From NCBI GenBank assembly GCA_964058805.1, contig CAXKVV010000121.1:1-64000 (forward strand): DNA of 64,000 nt, given 5' to 3'. Made by a program: the position numbers and the translations under genes. This document shows, piece by piece, positions 34,219-44,744 of the stretch. The DNA comes from Schoenoplectus triqueter (lineage: Eukaryota; Streptophyta; Magnoliopsida; Poales; Cyperaceae). Each line of letters starts with the position of its first letter. The first letter of the stretch is position 1. A model generated the notes under the pieces. The model saw nothing but the letters and a program-made list of their open reading frames with translations. It was not told where the DNA came from and did not search any database.

Positions 34219-36682
34219 TTAATGCCTCTTGTTTCTGCTTCGTACTGACAATGCGATGTAGAAGAGAAATCGGAAAAAAAATCCCCATGCAATCTGCACC
34301 CAGATCTCATCCCATTTACTAAGATCAGTAATTGCATTTTGTTTTAGTACATCAGGTCCAGTCAGCATGCAAGTTTCAGTTGTAATATTCGTCTGCAGTA
34401 TCATACTAATGTTCGGTAGCAATGCAGCCTTCACATAATATGGTTGCTCCTCTATTACTGTATTGTCAAAGAGCTGAACCCCTTGAGAATAGCACGTAGA
34501 GTTGTTGCCGAACTCATTTTGCATTACACCTTGGTATGGATACTTAACCAATGAAATGTAATGGAACCAAAGCCAATAGTCTGGAATACGGTCTCGGTTG
34601 CGGTAGAACCCACAAAATAACCCGAAAAAGCGTATTGCTGCCATCACAACTGAAAATCCGGACACATACTCAGAAAGAATACTAGATAAGAAGGTTGCAA
34701 AGCCACTACCACACCAAAATGCCGCCAAAGTACATATCGTATAATATAGAAAACCATGTAATCCACCATCTAGGCCAACAGGGAAGTATGTGATTCCTGC
34801 AAATACTAAAGAATACATAACCAGCGCAGGGAAGTCTGCAATGGCACGAGAAATCACATAAGAGGAGAGGCGGTATGCATTGTGGGATGTCTCCCGATAT
34901 AAAATGTAACGCTCCTCGAGAAAGACAGGCAACGCGTTGACACAAATATAGAACATTGTGGTCATAGCCAGTGAGAAGAAACCAAGCCGCTCATTAACAC
35001 CCATTGATGACTTCTCAAGTTTCCAAAAAAGTGATGCATAAAGCACACCAGTGGAAATAATTATAACCAGCTGGATTAGGAAGATCTGTGGCAATCGCCT
35101 GGAGTTGATAAACGAACGCTCCATAAGTACACAAATCTGTAAATTCCGATGATTGTTATTGTTTACATTAAATCTAATATATGTGGTATCTAGAATATAA
35201 ATATGTTTGATGCACAGGAAAGAAAATGAGAATACAGAATTGAATTGCTTACCTCAGTCAAGCAATGATTTGCATAATTGGGCATTTTACCATCAACAAG
35301 CTTGGCATTAGGGATGCTGTTAATAATAGCTTTCCTCAAGGACACTCCTTTTGAATCACATGCTACAGATGGTTGACGTTTTGATACATTTCGCAGTCCC
35401 CAAGACTGATTGAAGGCTATTAGACGTCTAATAGTTGTTGGATCAGTTCGTTCATCCTCTTGGAGGTTATGAATAAGGTCCAGGGTGAACTCGGCTGGGT
35501 TCTGTTCCCTGGGGATTGACATGCCAAAGTCAGACAAGAACTTTGGGATGTTGCCAGGAGAGCCATAGTAGATGCTGCGTCCATGCGATAAAAAAATTGT
35601 ACGGTCTAACAGTTTAAGTATGCGGAAACTTGGCTGGTGGATCGATGCAATTACGATACTACCCTTCAAGGCGATCTCATGAAGCACCTGCATAATACAA
35701 GATTGATCGAAAGATAAAATTGAAATAACAAGACCTTATCTGTATTAATTAGAGCTATTTATATATGAAAAGATTAACAATCATTTTTTATTTATACATA
35801 AAAAATTGACAAATCTTTTTATTTGTTCAATTAATTGGTAACGAAACTCTCTCGTGGCTTTTAATTTTGATGACATCAAAGCATATTAAATCATTCAGTC
35901 ATTGGCTATTTGGATGACTATATATGCCAATAATTGCATTTCAATACTGTAAGCAAAACATTAGAAGCTAACTAATAATAGTATCCGTGTACCTTGATGA
36001 CTAAATAGGCACTTGCAGAATCTAGCCCGGAAAGAGGTTCATCCAGGAAGAGAATGATTGGATCATGCACAATATCCACCCCAATGGATACACGCCGACG
36101 CTCACCACCAGAGATGCCGCGGTGTCCCTCATCCCCAATTATAGTATTTGCCGCCTTCCTGAGTCCGAGTTGGTCAATCAACACTTGCACTCTGTCCATC
36201 TTCTCTTCCTTACTAAATGTTCGTGGCAGTCTGAACTTCGCAGAAAACATTAGTGTCTCTTCAACAGTGAGCATTGAATGCAGCATATCGTCTTGCATCA
36301 CGTAAGCCGATATTACTTTGAGGAGGGTTGAACTTTTCAGTTTCTCTCCATTGAGTGTCATAGATCCTTGTAGGCTTTCACGTGCGATTCGGTTTGCCAA
36401 GGCATCTAGCAAGGTGGATTTTCCAGATCCACTTGGGCCAAGTACCGCTAGAATCTCTCCCTGCTTTGCTTCCCCCGAGACATGGCTGAGTAGGATTTTA
36501 GACGAAGGTGGTTTTTCAATGTCGCAAGGGACATCTTGGACCTTAATGCTTTGGAAGGATTGAGTGCGAGTGGTTTTCTGCTTCGGCTGTCTCACGCAAT
36601 ATGTGAGGTCAGTGAACGCTAGGAGGAATGCAGAGTGTGTCACACGGTTTAAGGGGATGTCGTCTAAGGGTTCTAATTCCAT
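34219..36682 (-). CDS. Half-size ABCG (WBC) transporter, copy 1, 3 exons, 680 aa
   Basis: Exons in transcript order: 35993-36682, 35253-35687, 34219-35136, with GT/AG junctions in phase 0. The nucleotide-binding domain comes first: Walker [10 protein letters not shown] (82-90), Q-loop Q130, signature SGGER (191-195), Walker B ILFLDE (210-215), H-loop H247 in SIHQPS. It is followed by an ABC2 membrane domain (~376-680) with about six hydrophobic segments. This NBD-TMD order defines ABCG half transporters, which pair up in the plasma membrane. The sequence best fits the plant clade of ABCG1/2/6/16-20, whose members move suberin or pollen-wall lipid precursors or hormones; the substrate here is unknown. 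Start: the only Met aligning with the paralogues. An upstream TATA-like element is ~70 bp away. Intact by eye. Confidence 0.92.
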
Positions 36683-36750
36683 TGGCTTGGTTTGGTTCTT
36701 ACTAGGAAGAAGAGAGGAGTCGTTTTGGCAATCAATCGATGATGAGTTTT

Positions 36751-36762
36751 CTATTTATAAAC
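36751..36762 (-). promoter_or_regulatory. TATA box, ABCG copy 1
   Basis: On the - strand TTTATAAATAG lies about 70 bp upstream of the ATG at 36680-36682, a normal position for a plant TATA element with a short leader. Confidence 0.6.
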
Positions 36763-38000
36763 ATCAGGAAAACCATGTATCCGTCAAATTCATATTCTCT
36801 ACTGGGCTCCACCGTACAGAAAAACACATGAGCCATTAAATTTCCTCATAATTTGAATCCTCTCAAAATGATCTAACGATTTAACTTTTGCACGGTTGTA
36901 TCTGTCATATAATGTATTAGTTGTATAACGTATTTCATTGAACTTTCCCGTTGAATTAATTGATCAACCGAGGAAATTACAAAATTTTAATTATTGCTCC
37001 CCATCTGGTCAGCATAATTTGGGCTGCTAATGGTTCCGATTTTGATTGAATTATTCAATTAATTTTGTAACAATTACGTACATGGAGACGAAATGGATAT
37101 ATTAACTGTTAAACTCATTAATTATATTCGGCTTCAGGTGGAAATATATTTCTCAATCTTTTGGTATTCGAGCAAATATCATCTCGAAATTTTTTTGATA
37201 GGATCCGTCGGGTAATCAGGCTAAATTTACATCCGTACGTGCCTAAACAATTTATTTTCTACAAGTGATTATCAACATTTTAAACGCATTTATAAATTAA
37301 AAACACTGTCATTTTGCTAAACTTTATGTATTAAAAACTCAACATAAGATATGCAATAATTGATCTTCTTAACATGTGTTCATACTTTTTTGTTCGAATT
37401 CATCTTTCAGTAATAGAGAATGTCAATTTCATCATCTTTCATGTTCCCCAAATAATAACTTAATAATTCATTATTATTAATTTATTGATTTATAAAATCT
37501 TCATCCGTCCATAACTCACTTAGCAATCCGGACACTCAATATTACTTCTATTAGGATCAAAATAATATGCATAATATGAGTGAGTACACTATGTAGTAAA
37601 TAATATAAATTAATTAATTTTTCATGTGTACCTAGTGATTTGACCAGATGAAGGAGTTTGATTGATATTTCGTCGGGTGTTGTAAATAGTGAACACATCT
37701 TCCAATAGGCTAAACACATGAGCTTCCTTCTCAGTGTAAGGTAGATGTAAATTATTCTTGTATCTTTAAAATATTAGTATAATATACTTATTTTTGAATG
37801 ATGAATAAAGACAACTTGCGATGATAATTACCGTGGGTACTTCTTCCTAATATTTGAGAAATTTCTCTTTCATTGTCTGTACGATTAGAACAAGAAAATG
37901 ATCGATATTTTTTCGCATCTTTCATCTCACGATAAATCTTGTAGAGGAAAACATATAAAAAAATATGAGAAAGAAAAATAATAAATTATAAAATTACTCA
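36763..38000. other. Upstream region of ABCG copy 1 and AT-rich spacer
   Basis: 36960-37030 (GATCAACCGAGGAA...CCATCTGGTCAGCATAATTTGGGCTG) matches 47247-47305 upstream of copy 2, so it is part of the duplicated unit. Beyond about 37100 no coding or repeat structure was recognised. Confidence 0.55.
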
Positions 38001-38099
38001 AATTTCAAAGAGATAATTTATCTTGAAAATTGTATATAGATGCTAAAGCAACTCATGTGAGAAAATTTTACATTTACGTTGAAAAAGATATGTAGGAAT

Positions 38100-39230
38100 T
38101 TTTTTAGTAACTCAAGTTGTCTCCATTCTCCCTCAAAAGAGTAGTACTCGAGGGCCCTCGATTGAGTTATTCAAGATCTCGATTATGACAAGATTGTAAG
38201 GAAAATAATGATAGAACATTTGATATGTTGAATTCCATCGTGTGTCACATCTCATTGTACTCTTAACTTGCTCAAGTTTAACTGCTCACATAAAGCATAA
38301 AATTATTATTTTCTTACATTGTTTGAATAAATGTGATGAAAACTATATTTGAATTTCACAATTAATTGATCAACACTCAGTGTTTTAATACCCGTCTTAA
38401 CAGTAAGGTGGAGAATATGACAAACATATTTTTGATGAAATATTTTTTTCATTCATAATAGGATTTAGTGAATGAGTAAAATAATCAATTAATTTTATAT
38501 TATTACTCGCATTATCAAATAAAATTGAAAAAAATTTATTTTCTATTTTTTTAAGTTGCACTCTAATAAAAATATTTATAATAGATTGATAAATAATTTG
38601 TGTAGTGTACGAAAAATTTATGGTATGAAACTTAGAAATCTTTTTTGTAACAACTAATTATCAACAATATAATGAGCATCAATACAAGAATAACAAATAT
38701 CATGTTTACCAGCAATCTAAATATCAGAGGTAACGAAAAATTTATTGTTGACATATCTAAATATTACTAATAATTCATTCTTACGTTCACGATATTTTTT
38801 TTTATCTCATTATTCATTTTTCTGTGGTGAAATCTTTTATATAATGATTGGGCACACACTCCTAAAACCAATCGAGCAAAACTTTAATAATTATCCATAC
38901 TTATCAATTATTTTTTATGCAATATATCGAACAAACTCACATAAATTTTCATCATATCTTTGATGGGTTCTATTACCATCGTGGTTTATTACACTTTGGA
39001 TGAAATGATTGTCTGCATGTTCTTGTGGTTCTTTATTTTATAGCAAGTGTTTATCAGCATGTTTTTTAAAGCTACTTAGATACTGTTTGCATCCTTAGTC
39101 ATTTCATAAAATCACCATGAAGGTGCATCATAGGTTAGGATAAGTCGTCTCTTCCTCTTTCCCACAGGTTCAACTTTCATTGGTGAAGGCGGTACACTTA
39201 GGTTTAAAGTTTCCGCCATAGAGGAGAGCG
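38100..39230 (-). pseudogene. hAT-family transposase relic
   Basis: On the - strand, in order: a basic start PPSPMKVEPVGKRKRRLILTYDAPSW followed by CKQYLSSFKKHADKHL near 39060 (a degraded BED zinc finger); HQRYDENLCEFVRYIA...LLKFC near 38880-38970; and, much later, RCDTRWNSTYQMFYHY near 38210-38250, the conserved TRWNSTY segment of hAT transposases. Stops and frameshifts are frequent and the dimerisation tail was not found. Confidence 0.68.
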
Positions 39231-39429
39231 GTGTCGGAACATGTGATGGGGGCTCTTTGATATTTCATGTTGAATAAATATTTATTGAGATTTATGTTGA
39301 GGTTGATAGTTAAGATCTTTTGGTAGATAAATTCCTTGAGGGTAGAGTGGGACGTTATCATATCGATGATAGACCGGTTCAGAAGTATTTGCATTCGAGT
39401 CTGGATAATAATCTTCACCAAAAATCTCC

Positions 39430-40110
39430 ACTCTATACCGATGAAAAAAAATCATCAACAGGAGAATTTGTCATTTCTATAAAAAAATAAAAAAATTATA
39501 AATAAAATAAAATTATAAGTAATAAATAAATAAATTTAAAATAATATAAATGAATTAAACCTACAAACAAAATAATGTGCATATAAATAAAAAAACGAAT
39601 TTAAAATAGTGTAAATGAATTAAAAATATAAATAAAAAATATAAATAAAAAATATAAATAAATAAAAAATAAATTAACATAATATAAATGAATTAAAACT
39701 ATAAATAAATAAAAATATATTTAATATAATGTAAATGAATCAAGATTATAAATAAAATAAAACTAAATAAATATTAGTCTAAATAAATTATAACTATAAA
39801 TAAAAAATAAAGTTAATCTTTTTCTACACATTACAAACTATAATTAATTAAAAATAAAAAAAACTAACCTCCAATACTCCAAATATTATCGGAATCGGAA
39901 TACGATATTGCGAGAAGCCGTATATGATAAATTTGATAACACTTTCACTTTTTATCTAATAAAAAATAAATAATAATACTAAAACTATTTTTTTAATTAG
40001 AATAATATACTAGAATTATTTTTTTAATATTTTTTAAATAAAATTATGAAAAATTGAATATATGAGAAATTGAGAATGAGAGTTTAAAAAGAGTGAGAAA
40101 AAATGAATGT
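39430..40110. repeat. AAAT-rich low-complexity spacer
   Basis: Irregular AAATAAAT/ATAAATGAATTAA words dominate; TATAAATGAATTAAAACTATAAATAAA-like units recur near 39545, 39608, 39680 and 39730, suggesting diverged short tandem duplications. It may be part of the hAT element's terminal region. Confidence 0.5.
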
Positions 40111-40309
40111 TTGGTTTGATTTTGGATGAAAATGGAGGGGGATATTTATAGATATTAATTTGTATTTTATTATTTTTTTCAGAATTTTCTGATATTATTT
40201 TGATTTTTTATTAAATTTGAATTAAAGTAAAATTGATTTGAAACTAATTGGGTTGGATTTGAAATAAAATAAGTTTGATTTGAAACAAAGTTCATTATTC
40301 AGTTTGGGT

Positions 40310-40930
40310 TTTTGGGTCTAGCAAAAAATACCCGTTCGGGTATCACGGGTCGGATCCGGATTTCGTGGGAATGGGGTCCGGGTTTCATGGGTCACCCGTC
40401 TGAGATTCATGGGTTTATCCGGTCGGGTACGAGTAGCGAGTCTGGGCGGGTTTGTAGTAGGTCTGGATGGGTTAGGTGAGTATGAGACATCGGTGAGAGC
40501 GGGGCGGGTGGTAGCGGGTAACGGGTGAGAGTGAGACGGGTATGACGGTTCCATTTAAAAAAATGAGACCTGACCCTTGCTAGGACTAGACTTTTTAATG
40601 GGTACGGGTCTAACACGGAGCGGCCGGAAGGGGTAACAGATACAAATTTGCACTGGACGGGTCTACTCATTCAGAAATTTTCAATTCACACATAAAAGAG
40701 AAAGTCAGAAGCACAGGTAATAAAATCTGATCCGTTCGGATATAAATTCAGTCCTATCAAATTTAAAAATTAAATAAATTAATCTGATTTAATTTGAATG
40801 TAATATAATTTGATTCGATTCGATATGAAATAATATTCTATAAAAAATATAAATTAATCCGATCCTATCTTATCCAAATCTGTTTCGATTCGATTGAACC
40901 CGACCCAATCCATGCGATTACCATATCAAT
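40310..40930. repeat. CGGGT-rich block and flanking CGATTCGAT block
   Basis: 40318-40680 is dense in CGGGT/GGGTC words. 40725-40915 carries GATTCGATTCGAT and CCGATCC words. Such word clusters are typical subterminal regions of hAT elements and related MITEs in plants, so this may be the end of the hAT relic at 38.1-39.2 kb or a separate MITE. Short open frames here are a by-product of the repeat. Confidence 0.45.
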
Positions 40931-41560
40931 ACTACAACTGGATCGAAGTGATAAGATCGACAAATACAAACTGAAATGTCACATATTCAGGGTTGGGTAG
41001 TTCCAATTAGCTCATGAAAAAACAAAGGGAAAACTTCCTAGTAAAAAACTTACTAATTAAACCGATTCTTATCTTATGTGTTTTACAGATAAGACTCTTC
41101 AATTGAATTCGTCATAGGTGGGTTTTGGGGAGAAACGGGCACCGCGTCAGAAAATATAATAATTAAGTGAACCAGTCAAGTACAAAAAATCACCAAACCA
41201 CAATCAGTTATTGCAACCATGCGCTTTATTTCAATTTAATTTTAAGAAAAAAGAAAAGATCCGAAACCAATGGTATCCTCACTCTTAAACAGACCAATTA
41301 TTGCAAAAAAAAATTTTTTTTTTATAAAAACCAGGGCAGTACATGAATAATTTCGATTAATTTTTTTTTAAAGAAACCACAACATAATAAATATACTGTA
41401 GTTATTTAATATTTATTAAGTAGTTTATTCTTGAAAAAATGAAAAAAATGAAAACAATGTTTTCTTGATTCTTCACGCCCTGAAAACAAAGTTAGAAGAT
41501 TTTCATTTAAGAGGCGCAAGAAGATCTTCCATTTAACTAAATTTCTTTCACTCCATATTG
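40930..41560 (-). repeat. Orphan copy of ABCG 3'-flanking DNA
   Basis: Closely matches 44150-44690, the DNA just downstream of ABCG copy 2: shared are TCACATATTCA, GGTTGGGTAGTTCCAATT, TCTTATCTTATGTG, GCACCGCGTCAGAA, AAATCACCAAACCACAATCA and TTTATTTCAATTTAATTTTAAG. Unlike the other two copies it is not attached to an ABCG gene; after 41560 the sequence turns into AT-rich spacer. Confidence 0.8.
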
Positions 41561-42126
41561 AAAGTGGCATTCTTTTTCATCTTTTCTTTTAATTATTTGA
41601 TTAATTTCCCAATGATAATTTTATTATTTATTAATAACAACAATAATTATAAATATAAATCAATACTATAATAACATAAGTAAATTTATTATTATTATTT
41701 TAATTATATTTTTAAATTGTCATTATAATAATTATAACAACAACAACAATAATATATTTCTACCTCAAAAAATAATAATTAATTTAAACTCTAGCAGTAC
41801 AAATATTATATATGCTTAAGAACGATGCTAGGTGTTATTTTGCTGTAGGTTGAGCTTTCTTTGCGTTGTTGTTTTATTTCTTCGCACAAAAGAGCTTCCC
41901 AGTGCTTGGATTCGAACGATTAGGTCTCCGATATTGCTCCTTCCGAAACACTTTGCTCGACATTGTAGTATTGAAATCAGATAATAAGAGACGGAAAGAT
42001 AATCACACTCAGAACCTCGAGAACCAAATAAATGGTCAAAAACAAAAATTCCATTTATAACGAAAATATTTATTGAAGTGGCATCTCAAAAAGCTTATGC
42101 TTGCACGGATGCAACACAACATCCAC
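41561..42126. other. AT-rich spacer, no gene seen
   Basis: ATT/AAC short repeats around 41620-41760; an open frame at 41866-42060 has no recognisable domain. Confidence 0.45.
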
Positions 42127-43352
42127 CTATAGGGAGTGTTTGATAATCAATGGAATAACAAAAAGTTAGAATAAAATAGCTATTTCAACGAATTAATTTG
42201 TCAAACAAATTTTAAACTAAGTAGAAGAGTGCGGAATAATGCTAATTCGGTATACCAACTTATAGGTGGAATACCGGATTGGCTCTCGTCGGAATAACGA
42301 ATATTATTTGATTATGATGTATTATATTATTATATTATGATTATGATTAAGATTTAGTATTATTATATTATTATATTATATTTATGATTATAATTTTTTA
42401 TTATATTAATATTATGATGATTATTATTATTATTATAAATATAATTTTAATATTATATTATTATATTATGAATATAAATATAATTATTATATTATTATAT
42501 TATTATGATCAAGATTATTTATTATTATATTATTATATTATGATGATTATGATTATGATTATTATTACTTATTATTATTTTATTATGTTGTATTATATTA
42601 TTATATGTTGATTATAGTGATGATTAATTTATTATTATATTATTATAATTTAATTATTTATAATTATTTTTATGATTATGATTATATTATTATTATATTA
42701 TTATGATTATGATTATGATTATATTATTATGATTATGACTATAATTATTATGATTATAATTATGATTATGATTATTATATTATGATTATATTATTAAAAT
42801 TATGATTACTTATTATTATTATTATGATTATCATATTATAATTATGATTGAAATTATAATTTTTTATTATTATATTACTATATTATGATTATGTTTATAT
42901 TTTTATTATATTACTATTATAATATTATTATTTATTATGATTATTTTTTATTACTTTATTATTATTTTATTATGTTGTATTATATTATTATATGTTGATT
43001 ATATTTATGGTTAATTTATTATTATAATTATAATTATTTTTATGATTGTGATTATATTTTTATTTTTATATTATTATGATTATGATTATGATTATATTAT
43101 TATGATTATGACTATAATTATTATTATCATGATTATGATTATGATTATTATATTATAATTATATTATTAAAATTATGATTATTTATTATTATTATATTAT
43201 TATAATTATGATTGTAATTATAATTTTTTATTATTATATTACTATATTATGATTATGTTTATATTTTTATTATATTACTATTATAATATTATTATTTATT
43301 ATGATTATTTTTATTACTTTATTATTATTATTATTTTACTATTATGATTATT

Positions 43353-43386
<34 letters not shown>

Positions 43387-43523
43387 TAACATCATAATTA
43401 TTCATATTTTAACTATTATGAATAACAACTGTCAAACGATATTTTCGCTTTTTCGAATAATAAAAAATATCACTATTCCAAAGTTACCATTCTTCCAAAA
43501 CTATTAATTTGGCAAACGGACCT
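42127..43523. mobile_element. MITE-like element carrying a large ATT/ATG low-complexity expansion
   Basis: The left end GGGAGTGTTTGATAATCAATGGAATA and the right end ATTAATTTGGCAAACGGACC form an imperfect inverted pair (GTGTTTG / CAAACGG), the terminus type common in plant MITEs. The same left end appears at 12367. Between them lies the simple-sequence tract described separately. No target duplication was confirmed. Confidence 0.45.
42304..43420. repeat. ~1.1 kb ATT/ATG/ATA low-complexity tract
   Basis: Almost entirely TTATTA, GATTATGATTA and TATTATATTA units. An internal higher-order duplication is visible: TTTTATTATGTTGTATTATATTATTATATGTTGATTATA occurs near 42578 and again near 42970, and ATTATTATGATTATGACTATAATTATTAT near 42723 and 43096. 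So a ~390-bp segment is tandemly duplicated. Open frames here are artefacts of the repeat. Confidence 0.9.
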
Positions 43524-44145
43524 TATACTTATAAACTACACAGTGTCCAAAATTGCGCAAATTCACACGATCACCTTCTTTGGGGGAAAATTAAACAGTC
43601 CTCCCATGCTCTATCTAAAATACGGAACCATCCATCTCAAACCGAGCAACCGCGGGCCCCGCGTGGTAGGTCGGAGGTAATAGAAAGCATTGTCAGCCAA
43701 GCAGTAGATCCGAGTCACCCGGGTCGGAGAGGAATAGTACTGAATACTGATCCGTAGTTTGTTCTTGCTTTGATATTTTTTTCCCACAGTTGTTTCTATT
43801 TTGGGTGATTTCAGTTTTGAATAAAGTGTCGCATTAGGTGATTTCAGTAGTGTAGCACAGATGAGAGGGATGCATTGGAAGAAAGGGGAAGGGGGTCTAA
43901 GAAGTGAGAGTTGTATCTGACCAGTCAGGTTTTGTCATGTGATATGAAAACTAAAAGAAGGGAGAGTTGTATCAGAGCTATTGATTTAAAGAAGGGCCAG
44001 TATTTTCTGTGCTAGCTGTAGCTTGCAGCGCGTCAGAAAATATGGTTCCGTGATTAACCTGGGTTTCTTTCTACATTTCCTGGGAGCCTTCCTTTGTCGA
44101 TTCAAGCCCCTTTTTTCTCATCTATCAAAAGAGAAGTTCAGAAGG
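43524..44145. other. Spacer, unidentified, partly GC-richer
   Basis: Non-AT-rich compared with neighbours; a short open frame (43509-43757) contains no recognisable domain. Purine-rich stretches around 43860-43980. No terminal repeats found. Confidence 0.4.
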
Positions 44146-44149
44146 TCAC

Positions 44150-44690
44150 TGTAATTGGATCGAAATGAATAAGAATGACAGATATAACTGGAATATCACA
44201 TATTCAAGTTTGGGTAGTTCCAATTCGGTGATGGAAAAAACAGGGGGCAATTTCCTTGTGAAAAAAACTTTTTAATTAAACCGGTTCTTATCTTATGTGC
44301 TTTACAGATGAGATTCTCCAATTGAATTCGTCATAGTCAAAGATGGGTTTTGGAGAGAAACAGGCACCGCGTCAGAAGATAAATGTAATAATTAAGTGAA
44401 CCAATCAGTACAAGAAATCACCAAACCACAATCAATTACTGCAAACCGTGCACTTTATTTCAATTTAATTTTAAGAAAAAAAATCTCAAACCAATTGTAT
44501 CCTCACTCTTGAACAGACCAATTATTTCAAAAAAAAAACGAAAAATAAATTATAAAAACAATCTACTACATGAATAATTTGGATCAAAGTAATTTAAGTA
44601 ATTGTTTTCTTAAAAATAAAAAAGTAATGTTTTCTTGCTTCTTCACGCCCAGGAAACTATATTACGGAAACCCAAAAATCTTAGTTTACA
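44150..44690 (-). repeat. 3'-flanking block of ABCG copy 2
   Basis: The attached version of the block also found orphaned at 40930-41560 and, more diverged, at 33450-34200 below copy 1. It ends about 55 bp before the stop codon of copy 2. Confidence 0.75.
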
Positions 44691-44744
44691 TAAATCAAAT
44701 ACATGTACAATAAAATAGACACTTAATTTAGTGTTTTCTCTCCT

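Noticed and set aside
36054..36305. Antisense open frames opposite the ABCG first exons, conserved in all three copies (also 46455-46745 and 58144-58434)
   Set aside because: They mirror the conserved nucleotide-binding-domain codons on the other strand; conservation follows from the sense protein.
40407..40670. Pro/Arg-rich open frames in the CGGGT block
   Set aside because: Translation of a short repeated word; no codon structure of its own.
42384..42611. Ile/Tyr-rich open frames in the ATT tract
   Set aside because: Pure by-product of the simple repeat.
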